Positions 19,553-28,106 of a stretch of 64,000 nucleotides of DNA are shown piece by piece. This stretch comes from Tenacibaculum sp. 190524A05c (GTDB taxonomy: Bacteria; Bacteroidota; Bacteroidia; Flavobacteriales; Flavobacteriaceae), in NCBI RefSeq assembly GCF_964036595.1, contig NZ_OZ038523.1:338501-402500 (forward strand). The letters are read 5' to 3'. The position numbers and the translations under genes were made by a program. The notes beneath the pieces were generated by a model. It had not been told where the DNA came from and did no database searches. It saw nothing but the letters and a program-made list of their open reading frames with translations. Position 1 is the first letter of the stretch; every line of letters starts with the position of its first letter.

Positions 19553-20047
19553 TTATGGGTTTAGTATTTTTTTTAATTTATCTTTTGCTCTGTTCATTTT
19601 AACACGAGCATTAACTTCACTAATACCTAGAGTTTCTGATATATCTCTGTAAGATTTGTCTTCTAAATACAGAAAAACTAACGCCTTGTCGATATCATTT
19701 AAATTTTGAATGGCTTTGTACAAGGATTTTAATTGTCGTTCTTCTGTATCATCATAATCAACAGATTTAATCTTAAACGCAATATCAGAAATATCCTGTG
19801 TTTTAACGGATTTTGTAGACTTACGATATAATGAAATAGCAGTATTTAAAGCTACTCTGTACATCCAAGTACTAAATTTTGCATCCCCTCTAAATTTGGA
19901 ATAATTTTTCCAAACTTGAATTGTAATTTCCTGAAACAAATCATTATGATCATTTGAATTTGTAGTATAAATTCTACATATCTTATGAACTATATTTTGA
20001 TTCGATTCGAAATCGTTTAAAAATTTGTCTTCAAGACTTTCTGACAC
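19553..20047 (-). CDS. ECF-type RNA polymerase sigma-70 factor
   Basis: A 164-residue sigma factor with region 2 at about 10-75 (NDLFQEITIQVWKNY, then FSTWMYRVALNTAIS) and region 4 at about 105-160 (YLEDKSYRDISETLGISEV). It starts with GTG. The gene leads a three-gene unit with a membrane protein and an outer-membrane barrel, which suggests it answers a cell-envelope signal. It is divergent from the carH-like gene with about 120 bases between the starts. Confidence 0.9.
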   Translation of the reverse strand: MSESLEDKFLNDFESNQNIVHKICRIYTTNSNDHNDLFQEITIQVWKNYSKFRGDAKFSTWMYRVALNTAISLYRKSTKSVKTQDISDIAFKIKSVDYDDTEERQLKSLYKAIQNLNDIDKALVFLYLEDKSYRDISETLGISEVNARVKMNRAKDKLKKILNP

Positions 20048-20140
20048 TATTTTCTCAGGTTAGTTTAAACAATAAGTAGGCCGAATATATAAAATGTTAC
20101 ACATTAACAATTAAAATTTATGATAAAGCTAGAAATTTCT

Positions 20141-20148
20141 TATCTTTG
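20141..20148 (+). promoter_or_regulatory. -7 promoter element of the carH-like gene
   Basis: TATCTTTG is a perfect match to the TAnnTTTG element of Bacteroidota. Transcription would begin near 20154. This makes the TTG at 20146 part of the promoter, and points to the TTG at 20170 as the real start of translation. Confidence 0.6.
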
Positions 20149-20169
20149 TTTAATAAAAGCCTTGTAAAG

Positions 20170-21063
20170 TTGAACAATATAAAGACAGTTTTTACCATCA
20201 AAGACCTTGAAAATATCTCAGGAATCAAGGCCCATACGATACGTATATGGGAAAAACGATATAATTTATTGGAGCCAAATAGAACGGATACTAACATTCG
20301 TTATTATTCTACTGAAAGCTTGCTGAAATTGTTAAATGTTGCGCTTTTGAATAAGCATAATTTCAAGATTTCGAAAATCGCTGAAATGTCAGAAGAGCAA
20401 ATTGTAACAAATGCTAGAGAATTAGCTTTTAAGTATGCAGTGAATGATGAAGCAATTAATGCTTTTAAAATGTCGATGTTCCAGTTTGATAAGGTGCTAT
20501 TCAATAACACTTACAATAAATTATTACACAAAAAGACATTTAGACAAATATTTAAAGAGGTTTTTCTACCTTTTTTAAACCATATTGGATTGTTATGGCA
20601 AACAAATACGTTAATGCCAGCGCATGAACATTTCATTTCTAATTTAATTATTCAAAAAATACAATTGAATACGGAGAAATTAGAATATGCCGCTACTAAT
20701 GAAGATTACACTTATGTTTTATTCTTGCCAGACGGAGAGATTCATGAAATTGGTTTAATGTACTTAAATTACGAATTGGTTTTAAGAGGGTGTCAAACTA
20801 TTTACTTAGGTCAGAGTTTACCGTTAGACAATTTAAATTACTTTTTTGAAGGCGAGTTAAAGGTTTGTTTTATTACTTCAATGACTGTTAAACCATATGA
20901 CGATAAGTTACATGATTACTTTAAAGAAATAGATGATATCTTAAAAGGAACAGATCATAGACTTATTGCTGTAGGTAAAAAGGCTGAACAGGTAAAAACT
21001 CTTGATTTCAATTCTAATATTTCATTATATCCTTCTGTTATAGAGATGCTTGAGGAATTTTAA
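20170..21063 (+). CDS. CarH-like MerR regulator with a B12-binding light-sensing domain
   Basis: About 297 residues. The N-terminus is a MerR-type winged helix (FTIKDLENISGIKAHTIRIW, then EKRYNLLEPNRTD). The rest is a helical bundle and Rossmann domain of the cobalamin-binding type. It keeps all the residues known to matter in CarH photoreceptors: W143 followed nine residues later by E153-H154 (the W-x9-EH motif), and H192 in EIHEIG, the expected lower cobalt ligand. CarH proteins repress carotenoid genes in the dark as B12-bound tetramers and let go in light. This gene lies directly before the crt operon in the same direction. The frame is open from the TTG at 20146, but that codon lies in the promoter box, so the TTG at 20170 was chosen. 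Confidence 0.85.
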   Translation: MNNIKTVFTIKDLENISGIKAHTIRIWEKRYNLLEPNRTDTNIRYYSTESLLKLLNVALLNKHNFKISKIAEMSEEQIVTNARELAFKYAVNDEAINAFKMSMFQFDKVLFNNTYNKLLHKKTFRQIFKEVFLPFLNHIGLLWQTNTLMPAHEHFISNLIIQKIQLNTEKLEYAATNEDYTYVLFLPDGEIHEIGLMYLNYELVLRGCQTIYLGQSLPLDNLNYFFEGELKVCFITSMTVKPYDDKLHDYFKEIDDILKGTDHRLIAVGKKAEQVKTLDFNSNISLYPSVIEMLEEF

Positions 21064-21070
21064 TTTTTTT

Positions 21071-21122
21071 GTTTAAATATTTCTTAAAAAGATTAAACAT
21101 TTAATTTTTTTTTATACTTTTA
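21071..21122 (+). promoter_or_regulatory. Candidate crtI promoter with an inverted repeat
   Basis: GTTTAA (21071-21076) and TTAAAC (21093-21098) form an inverted repeat with a 16-base gap. TACTTTTA (21115-21122) matches the -7 consensus at 7 of 8 positions, and the crtI start is 21 bases further on. The repeat would cover the -33 area, as expected for a repressor site. The sequence is very AT-rich, so chance repeats are easy to find. Confidence 0.3.
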
Positions 21123-21142
21123 TACAAACAAAATTTATCCTC

Positions 21143-22612
21143 TTGAATAAAAAAATTTCAATAATTGGTTCAGGTTTTTCGTCCTTAGCGGCTGCCAGTT
21201 ACATGGCAAAAGCTGGATATGAGGTTACTGTTTTTGAAAAGAACAATACCTTCGGAGGAAGAGCAAGTCAGTATTTAACTCAAGGTTTCACGTTCGATAT
21301 GGGACCAACATGGTACTGGATGCCAGATGTATTTGAAAAGTTCTTTGCAGATTTTGGTAAAAAACCTTCAGATTACTACCAACTCGAAAGATTAGACCCA
21401 GCTTATCAAGTATACTTCGGAGAAAACGATAGTATTACCATTCCAGGAAACTTTGAAGAAATCTGCCAGATTTTTGAACAAGAAGAAAAGGGGAGTTCTA
21501 AACATTTAAGAAAGTTTATAAAAGCGGCAAAAGATAATTATGACATTGCCGTAAAAGACATTGTTTACAGACCCGGTGTTTCCCCCTTAGAACTAGTAAC
21601 TCCAAAAACAGCGGTAAGAGTTGGACAATTCTTTTCAACCATTAGGAAAGAAGTTCGAAAGAATATCAAAAGTCAAAAACTAATTCAAATATTAGAATTC
21701 CCCGTTTTATTTTTAGGTGCTAAACCTAGTAATACTCCTGCTTTTTATAATTTTATGAACTATGCTGATTTCGGCTTAGGAACATGGCATCCAAAAGGCG
21801 GAATGTATAAGGTTGTAGAAGGAATGGTTACTCTAGCAGAACAACTTGGAGTAAGTTTTGTAAGTAATGCAAATGTTGAAGAAATCGTTCTAGATTCTAA
21901 TAATAAAGTAGAAGCCATTATTATTAACGGTAAAAGATTAGAAACAAATTTAGTTTTAAGTGGAGCAGACTATGCACATACAGAAACACTTTTACCTAAA
22001 GCTGTAAGACAATATTCCACAAATTATTGGAACAAAAGAGTTTTTGCTCCTTCTTCATTATTATTTTATGTAGGATTCGATAAAAAATTAAAAAATGTAG
22101 AACATCATACTTTATTTTTTGATACTGACTTTGATGTTCATGCTGAATCTATTTATGACACGATAACTTGGCCTGAAAAGCCATTGTTTTATGCTAGTTT
22201 TCCAAGTATAACTGATGGCGCTTTAGCTCCTGAAGGAAAAGAAGCAGCAACATTTTTAATTCCGTTGGCTCCGGGTTTAGAAGATACTCCTAAATTAAGA
22301 GAAAAGTATTTTAATATCATCATGGAAAGATTAGAGCAATTAACTGGACAAGATGTAAAAGAAAATATTATCTTTAAAGAGAGTTATTGCGTAAATGATT
22401 TTATTAAGGATTATAATTCCTTTAAAGGAAATGCTTACGGATTAGCTAATATTCTGACACAGACAGCCTTTTTAAGACCAAAGATTAAAAGTAAAAAGGT
22501 TAAAAATTTATATTTCACAGGACAATTAACGGTTCCCGGACCGGGTGTACCCCCGTCATTAATTTCGGGTAAAATAGCTTCAGACTTAATTCTAAAAACT
22601 TCCCTTTCATGA
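21143..22612 (+). CDS. crtI: Phytoene desaturase CrtI
   Basis: A 489-residue FAD-dependent desaturase that introduces four double bonds into phytoene to give lycopene. The N-terminus IIGSGFSSLAAASYMAKAG is the dinucleotide-binding fold, followed by FEKNNTFGGRAS. A DMGPTWYWMP segment lies near residue 52. The C-terminal LYFTGQLTVPGPGVPPSLIS is the typical CrtI signature. It starts with TTG, about 80 bases after the carH-like gene. The last four bases overlap the crtB start (ATGA). It could also be a related desaturase such as CrtD, but the neighbours favour CrtI. Confidence 0.93.
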   Translation: MNKKISIIGSGFSSLAAASYMAKAGYEVTVFEKNNTFGGRASQYLTQGFTFDMGPTWYWMPDVFEKFFADFGKKPSDYYQLERLDPAYQVYFGENDSITIPGNFEEICQIFEQEEKGSSKHLRKFIKAAKDNYDIAVKDIVYRPGVSPLELVTPKTAVRVGQFFSTIRKEVRKNIKSQKLIQILEFPVLFLGAKPSNTPAFYNFMNYADFGLGTWHPKGGMYKVVEGMVTLAEQLGVSFVSNANVEEIVLDSNNKVEAIIINGKRLETNLVLSGADYAHTETLLPKAVRQYSTNYWNKRVFAPSSLLFYVGFDKKLKNVEHHTLFFDTDFDVHAESIYDTITWPEKPLFYASFPSITDGALAPEGKEAATFLIPLAPGLEDTPKLREKYFNIIMERLEQLTGQDVKENIIFKESYCVNDFIKDYNSFKGNAYGLANILTQTAFLRPKIKSKKVKNLYFTGQLTVPGPGVPPSLISGKIASDLILKTSLS

Positions 22613-23451
22613 AAAGTATTTTTGACAATGTTTCCTACAAGTGTAGCAAATTAGTAACTAATAGTTATAGTACTTCTTTTTCATTGGCAACAAGAATGTT
22701 ATCTCCTTCAATACGAGAACATGTTTATAACATATATGGTTTCGTTCGATTCGCAGATGAAATCGTTGACACCTTTCATGATTATGATAAAGAAGGATTG
22801 TTAAATAGGTTTGAAAAGGACTATTATCTTTCAATGCACCAAGGAATTAGTTTGAATCCGATTTTGAATGCATTTATTCATACCGTTAAAAATAATAATA
22901 TTACAGATGATTTGGTTCAAGCTTTCCTTAAAAGTATGCGAGCTGATTTATCGAAGACAGAATATAAAACCGAAGAAGAATATAACGAATACATTTATGG
23001 TTCGGCAGATGTTGTTGGGTTAATGTGTTTAAGAGTATTTGTAAAGGGAGACGAAGAAAAATATAACAAATTAAAAGAACCAGCTATGCGACTTGGTTCA
23101 GCTTTTCAGAAAGTAAATTTCTTGAGAGATTTAAAGGATGATGTAGAGCTATTAAATCGTTCGTATTTTCCAAACGTCAATTTAAAACAATTAGATAATA
23201 AGTCTAAAGAAGAGATTATCAAAGAAATAGAAGCAGATTTTGAATTTGCTTTTTCTAATGGTATTCTTCAATTACCTGTTGAGGCAAAATTTGGGGTATA
23301 TATGGCTTATAGATATTATAGAAAGTTGTTGAAAAAGTTAAAAGCAACTCCATCCGCTAAGATTATGGATACCAGAATTAGGATTTCTAATCCAATGAAG
23401 ATAAATTTGTTGGCAAGAAGTTATGTGAAATATAAACTAAACCTTATTTAA
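22609..23451 (+). CDS. crtB: Phytoene synthase CrtB
   Basis: A 280-residue enzyme of the trans-isoprenyl head-to-head synthase type that joins two GGPP molecules to make phytoene. Both Asp-rich motifs are present: DEIVDTFHD near residue 51 and DLKDDVELLNRSYFP near residue 172. The YSTSFSLATRML segment near residue 20 is also typical. It overlaps crtI by four bases and the next gene by one. The gene for GGPP synthase (crtE) is not in the window. Confidence 0.94.
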   Translation: MKSIFDNVSYKCSKLVTNSYSTSFSLATRMLSPSIREHVYNIYGFVRFADEIVDTFHDYDKEGLLNRFEKDYYLSMHQGISLNPILNAFIHTVKNNNITDDLVQAFLKSMRADLSKTEYKTEEEYNEYIYGSADVVGLMCLRVFVKGDEEKYNKLKEPAMRLGSAFQKVNFLRDLKDDVELLNRSYFPNVNLKQLDNKSKEEIIKEIEADFEFAFSNGILQLPVEAKFGVYMAYRYYRKLLKKLKATPSAKIMDTRIRISNPMKINLLARSYVKYKLNLI

Positions 23452-23900
23452 TGATATTTGCGTTAGTTACTTTAGGTACATTTTTATTGATGGAAGGTAT
23501 TACTTGGTGCACACATAAATATGTGATGCACGGTTTTGGGTGGTATTTACACGAAGATCATCACCAACCTGGTTATCCACATGTTTTTGAGAAAAATGAT
23601 GCTTTTTTCGTAGTTTTTGCTATTCCGAGTATGATGTTATTTTTCTTTGGAATTAGACCAGAGCTGAACTTCTTGTTTTTTATTGGTTTAGGTATTTTAT
23701 GTTATGGTATTGCTTACTTTTTAATTCACGATGTATTGATTCATCGTAGATTTAAGTGGTTTGATAAAACAGATAACTGGTATTTTAAAGCGTTACGTAA
23801 GGCGCATAAAATTCATCATAAAAAAATGGGTAAGCAGGAAGGTGAATGTTTCGGAATGCTTTTCGTACCATTTAAGTATTTCAGAGAATATTTAAAATAG
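23451..23900 (+). CDS. crtZ: Beta-carotene hydroxylase CrtZ
   Basis: A 149-residue integral membrane di-iron hydroxylase that adds 3-OH groups to the beta-ionone rings, turning beta-carotene into zeaxanthin. The histidine clusters are HKYVMH near residue 23, HEDHH near residue 35, HDVLIH near residue 98 and HKIHH near residue 122. Three to four hydrophobic segments lie between them. The ATG overlaps the crtB stop by one base (TAATG). The length fits bacterial CrtZ. Confidence 0.93.
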   Translation: MIFALVTLGTFLLMEGITWCTHKYVMHGFGWYLHEDHHQPGYPHVFEKNDAFFVVFAIPSMMLFFFGIRPELNFLFFIGLGILCYGIAYFLIHDVLIHRRFKWFDKTDNWYFKALRKAHKIHHKKMGKQEGECFGMLFVPFKYFREYLK

Positions 23901-24583
23901 TGATATACTTATATTTACTTCTGAATTTAGGATCATTGAGTATTCCTTTACTGTATTCTTTTGAAAAGAATATGAGATTTATAAAACATTGGAAAGCCGT
24001 TTTATTATCACTTACCATTGTAGCTACAATTTTTTTAATTTGGGACGCTATTTTCACCCAAAATGGAGTTTGGGGATTTAATCCTGATTATCATTTACCT
24101 TTTTTACTTTTCGGAATGCCAATAGAGGAGTGGATGTTCTTTTTTTGTATTCCATACGCTAGTATATTCATCCATTATTCATTAGAATATTTCAAACCAA
24201 ATCTTTTAATTCCACAATCAATTACAAGAGCAATTACAATAACAATAGTCGTAATACTTATTCCAATTTTGATCTACAACTTTGGAAAAGCATATACTAC
24301 GGTGAATTATTTGTTTCTTATTGCTTTATTAGTAGTAAGCTTCTTTTATGGAATTGAACATTTAAGACGATTCTATATTGCATTCTTAATCATATTAATT
24401 CCGTTTTTCATAGTAAATGGAATCTTAACTGGAACTGGATTGGAAGAGCCTGTTGTTTGGTACAATAATGATGAGAATTTAGGAATTCGTTTGTTAACTA
24501 TTCCTGTTGAAGATATTGGATATGCATTTACAATGCTATTTGGGAATGTATTTTTAATCGAAAAATTTAAGAAAAAGGAATAA
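23900..24583 (+). CDS. Lycopene beta-cyclase, membrane type (fused CrtYc/CrtYd domains)
   Basis: A 227-residue membrane protein with six to seven hydrophobic segments. It has two copies of the short lycopene cyclase domain, seen from the repeated acidic signatures MPIEEWMFF (about residue 74) and IPVEDIGYAF (about residue 203). This heterodimer-type cyclase, fused into one chain, closes the ends of lycopene into beta-carotene rings. It starts with GTG, overlapping the crtZ stop by one base, and closes the crtIBZY operon. An intrinsic terminator follows. Confidence 0.88.
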   Translation: MIYLYLLLNLGSLSIPLLYSFEKNMRFIKHWKAVLLSLTIVATIFLIWDAIFTQNGVWGFNPDYHLPFLLFGMPIEEWMFFFCIPYASIFIHYSLEYFKPNLLIPQSITRAITITIVVILIPILIYNFGKAYTTVNYLFLIALLVVSFFYGIEHLRRFYIAFLIILIPFFIVNGILTGTGLEEPVVWYNNDENLGIRLLTIPVEDIGYAFTMLFGNVFLIEKFKKKE

Positions 24584-24587
24584 TAAA

Positions 24588-24615
24588 AAAAGCCTTCCAA
24601 GATTGAAAGGCTTTT
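24588..24615. terminator. Bidirectional terminator after the crt operon
   Basis: AAAAGCCTT (24588-24596) and AAGGCTTTT (24607-24615) form a 9-base stem, with an A-run before and T-rich DNA after it. It lies between the convergent crt operon and the large GH26-like gene. Confidence 0.85.
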
Positions 24616-24654
24616 ACAAAACTCCGATATTGGTTTTAATAACGGGCAATTGAG

Positions 24655-27600
24655 TTAATTTTTCTTGATAAATTGTTTAACACCTTTAGGTCTTTTCACA
24701 AAATAGAACCCTGATTGTAAATTACTTATTGGAATTGATAATTCTTTAGTCTCTTTAATTTTTCTCCCATTTATATCATATATTGTAATTGTTGTGCCTA
24801 GTTCAACTCCTCTAATATTTATAATCTTATCAGAAGGGTTAGGGTAGATTACAAAGTTGTTATTATTACTTCCTATGGTTTCATTTGTATCGAAAGTGTT
24901 ACTAACTCTTCTAGCAGTACCATTATTTAATAATACCATGTTTAATGAGGAGCTACCATGCAACCAAATTGGTTTCGATATTTCAGAATTCCATCTAGAA
25001 GATATTCCAGAGTTAGATTGAACTCTTGCATCTCCCCAATATCCTTCTGCATATCCGCTCCCAGGACCAAATTTAGAGGTATCTTCATCCCAATTCACAT
25101 TTATATAGTCTACAGCTCTAATAACATCTTTATTTGCATAAACATATTCGAACATCGGTGTATACCATTCATTCCATATTTGATTATGTGATTTATTCTG
25201 ACAACCAGTGTTTGCTGTACCATCAATAAATCCGATATTACAATTTGTTCCTGAGCTTACGTCATATCCTTGAGGAGACGTTTCCGATAGTTTTACAGGT
25301 TTATTTTTTCTTCTAGCTAAATTCACTATCTCATCAGCTAATTGTCTTTGTGTTGCAGCTTGATAGCCATTTCTTTCATATACTCGATCTGGTACTAAAA
25401 ACCAAGAGTATCCTAACCAATCCACATAGTCATCTCCAGGCCAAAAATCCTCTATATTTTCTCTTCTTCTATCAATCAAATCATCTACAGGAGAAGCACA
25501 AGCTTGCCAAACGTAAGCTACATTTGTTACTCCTTCAGCTCGCATTACATCAACAAATCGTCTCCAAGCTCTTTTAAATTGGTCACTATTATATCTATTC
25601 CAAGCACCATCGAATTCAAATCCTAATCTTAAATATATAGCAATATCACTATGATCTTTAGCAAACTTTGCGAAACGCTTAATATTTGCATCCCAGCCAC
25701 CATTTCCTAGTTCATTTAAACAACCGGCACACCAAGTTTCTGATTCATTCCCTTCTGCAATACTCATTCCAATAGATAAACTAGAATTAGGAAACCCTAC
25801 TGCACCACTATGACTATTTAAAGGACCAGCTCCCCAGTTAATATCGATGTTAGTTGGTGTTCCATTTGGATCTTCTCCTAAAGCACCATATTGAGGATTA
25901 CTAGAATTTAGCAAACTGTAAAAAGCCACATATTGTGTAACACCTCCCATTGTTGGATATAAACCAGAGTCTTTATATTCTGCTACTGTTTTTAAATCTT
26001 GTCCTACTGTCAATAGGATTTGTTCATTAGGTGGTAATAGTTTTGCTACTAAACCAGATGGAGGATTTGTATCACAAGAATTGGAACAAGAACCACCACA
26101 ATCAATGCCTGTTTCACTTTCGTTTTGTATTCCATCATTACATGTTGGAGTATTACTTGTGTCACAATTATTAGTGCATGATCCACCACAGTCAATACCA
26201 GTTTCGTCACCATTTTGAATTCCGTCGTCATAGGTTGGTGTATCAGGATTAGTTGTACTACAGGTTTCAGTACAACCTCCAGATTGTGCTTGTTGTTCAT
26301 CTACCCAACATTGTCGACAAGCATAAAAATTATATCCATCCGGACAATCACCTGAACACTCTCCAGTTGGAGGAGGAGTTGTATCACATGGTTGACAATC
26401 TCCACCACAGTCTATTCCAGTTTCATTACCATTTTGAACTCCATCATTACAAGTTGCACTAGGAGGATTGTTATCTGAACTACATGTTTCGGTACATCCA
26501 TCAGATTGCGCTTGTTGCTGATCTGTCCAGCATTGCCCACAAGCGTAATAGTTATATCCATCCGGACAATTACCAGAGCAGTCTCCAGTTGGAGGAGGAG
26601 TTGTATCGCATGGTTCGCAATTCCCGCCACAATCTATTCCAGTTTCATTACCGTTTTGAATTCCATCATCACAAGTTGCAGGAGTTGGATTTATCGAAGT
26701 TGATGAAGCGTGAATATACCTTGTATTATCTCCAAATTTAGAGATCCAATGATTACGCACAGAGGTATTTACTTCAACTCGAGAATCCCCCCATTCTGGT
26801 CCCCAACCATGAATAGGCCAGTTTGAATTTATATAAGCTAAAACACGAACATCATTGTCTTTAACTACTTTATCCAGTAAATTTAGATAGTTATTAAAAT
26901 CTGATGAAGAACCTGTAGCTGGAGCTTGAGCTGCAGCTTCAGCAATCATTATTGGATGGCCATTTTCTTTTGCAAAATCAATACTTGACTGTAAACTTGG
27001 ATCAATAGTAGAGCCTTCACAATTTGTTGTTCCGTTAACTTCAATACAAACATCATTATTAAAAACAGAAAAAGCTACCCAATCTACATATTGACTTCCA
27101 GGATATAGCCATTTTGTATCGTTTAAACCTCTTACAGGATGATAAACAAAGTCAACATTAGTTACTCCATTAACATTTCTAATTCTACTAGCAATGTAAT
27201 TATAGGCGTTTATATATTCTTGTCTATCTAATTCTGAAATTGAATCTGGATTATCAAATACATTTACACCATTATCTGCTTGTTCAGTTAGCCAGTCTAC
27301 AACATATTGTTGATTGTTGTTATAAGCGAATAAAAGCAAACTTACCTCATATCCAATTCTTAAATAAAACTTAGTATCAGGACGACTCTTCATCGTTTGA
27401 GAGAAATTATCAATTTGTTCATCCCATTTTCCAGAATTTACATCAGATAAAGCATCCCACACGGCGTTGGTATTTAGTGGTTTACTGTCGTCCGTCATTT
27501 GACCATATCCTCCAGCAGCAGTATTATCTTTAAAACTTAAAGCCACTAATGCATAAGGATTTTCTTGAGTATTTCTAACATGATCTAAGAATAGCGCATT

Positions 27601-27831
27601 TGGATCATCATCTCCTTGTTCAATTCTGCCTAAGTATAAAGTAGCATAATGAGAAGATCCAGCAGGCGTTAATCCAGTTCCAGACTTGTATCCGTCATAT
27701 TCATTTTGAAACGTTTGCCCGATCAGCATTAAAGTTTTTCCTTGTCCAGGATCGTACTGCTGTGAAAAAATAGGTGTTTGTATTATTAATGATAACATTA
27801 ATAATGTTAAAAGAAGGGGGGACTTAAACAT
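24655..27831 (-). CDS. Secreted protein with two GH26-like catalytic domains and a T9SS tail
   Basis: A 1058-residue exported protein (signal peptide ending near IFSQ). Domain 1 (about 25-380) has RIGYE with Glu162 as candidate acid/base and IMIAE with Glu298 as candidate nucleophile. Domain 2 (about 600-960) repeats the plan with RLGFEFDGAW (Glu739) and VKLSE (Glu850). The plan resembles GH26, which holds beta-mannanases and beta-1,3/1,4-glucanases. The linker (about 385-595) is built of Cys-rich repeats. The end (VIYPNPS, then YDINGRK and SGFYFVK) is a type A sorting domain for type IX secretion, so the protein is surface-bound or released. Substrate unknown. Domain 1 keeps fewer GH26 landmarks and might only bind. 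Confidence 0.85.
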   Translation of the reverse strand: MFKSPLLLTLLMLSLIIQTPIFSQQYDPGQGKTLMLIGQTFQNEYDGYKSGTGLTPAGSSHYATLYLGRIEQGDDDPNALFLDHVRNTQENPYALVALSFKDNTAAGGYGQMTDDSKPLNTNAVWDALSDVNSGKWDEQIDNFSQTMKSRPDTKFYLRIGYEVSLLLFAYNNNQQYVVDWLTEQADNGVNVFDNPDSISELDRQEYINAYNYIASRIRNVNGVTNVDFVYHPVRGLNDTKWLYPGSQYVDWVAFSVFNNDVCIEVNGTTNCEGSTIDPSLQSSIDFAKENGHPIMIAEAAAQAPATGSSSDFNNYLNLLDKVVKDNDVRVLAYINSNWPIHGWGPEWGDSRVEVNTSVRNHWISKFGDNTRYIHASSTSINPTPATCDDGIQNGNETGIDCGGNCEPCDTTPPPTGDCSGNCPDGYNYYACGQCWTDQQQAQSDGCTETCSSDNNPPSATCNDGVQNGNETGIDCGGDCQPCDTTPPPTGECSGDCPDGYNFYACRQCWVDEQQAQSGGCTETCSTTNPDTPTYDDGIQNGDETGIDCGGSCTNNCDTSNTPTCNDGIQNESETGIDCGGSCSNSCDTNPPSGLVAKLLPPNEQILLTVGQDLKTVAEYKDSGLYPTMGGVTQYVAFYSLLNSSNPQYGALGEDPNGTPTNIDINWGAGPLNSHSGAVGFPNSSLSIGMSIAEGNESETWCAGCLNELGNGGWDANIKRFAKFAKDHSDIAIYLRLGFEFDGAWNRYNSDQFKRAWRRFVDVMRAEGVTNVAYVWQACASPVDDLIDRRRENIEDFWPGDDYVDWLGYSWFLVPDRVYERNGYQAATQRQLADEIVNLARRKNKPVKLSETSPQGYDVSSGTNCNIGFIDGTANTGCQNKSHNQIWNEWYTPMFEYVYANKDVIRAVDYINVNWDEDTSKFGPGSGYAEGYWGDARVQSNSGISSRWNSEISKPIWLHGSSSLNMVLLNNGTARRVSNTFDTNETIGSNNNNFVIYPNPSDKIINIRGVELGTTITIYDINGRKIKETKELSIPISNLQSGFYFVKRPKGVKQFIKKN
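26071..26673 (-). repeat. Cys-rich coding repeats in the linker of the GH26-like protein
   Basis: Four copies of a DGIQNGxETGIDCGGxC unit alternate with two copies of a longer CSGxCPDGYNxYACxQCW unit. Copies 1 and 2 of the first unit end in PCDTTPPPTG; copies 3 and 4 end in NCD or SCD. In copy 3 the leading Cys is a Tyr (TYDDG), so one disulfide partner is missing there. The DNA copies are similar enough to recombine, and the number of units may differ between strains. Confidence 0.8.
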
Positions 27832-28106
27832 AATTTAAAAAATTTATAGGTTAATATTTGATGTGAAATTAACATTAACACATGATTAAAATTATGTATG
27901 TCTTTAAATTAAGTTAATAAATTACGAATAATGTAATTTTTTAAGATTAACCTGAACCCTTGATTTTAGTACTAAATCGATAGAAATGAATTTTAACGTA
28001 AACGTTTAAGTAGTTTTAGGTTTGTCTTAGAGAATTTAATGTCTGTTGCATTATGTATTTTTTTTAAAAGTTAAACAAAAAGCTTTAGAATTATTAAATT
28101 AGATTT

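Noticed and set aside
20146..20169. TTG at 20146 as start of the CarH-like gene
   Set aside because: It is part of the TATCTTTG promoter box, so it would not be in the message; the TTG at 20170 fits better with the MerR N-terminus.
26071..26673. Regular repeats that might suggest a CRISPR-like array
   Set aside because: The units are in frame with a long ORF, differ in length and encode Cys-rich modules; no cas genes are near.
26049..26741. Several overlapping ORFs on both strands in the linker of the GH26-like gene
   Set aside because: They are shadows of the repeated Cys-rich coding sequence; the repeats lack stops in other frames by their composition.
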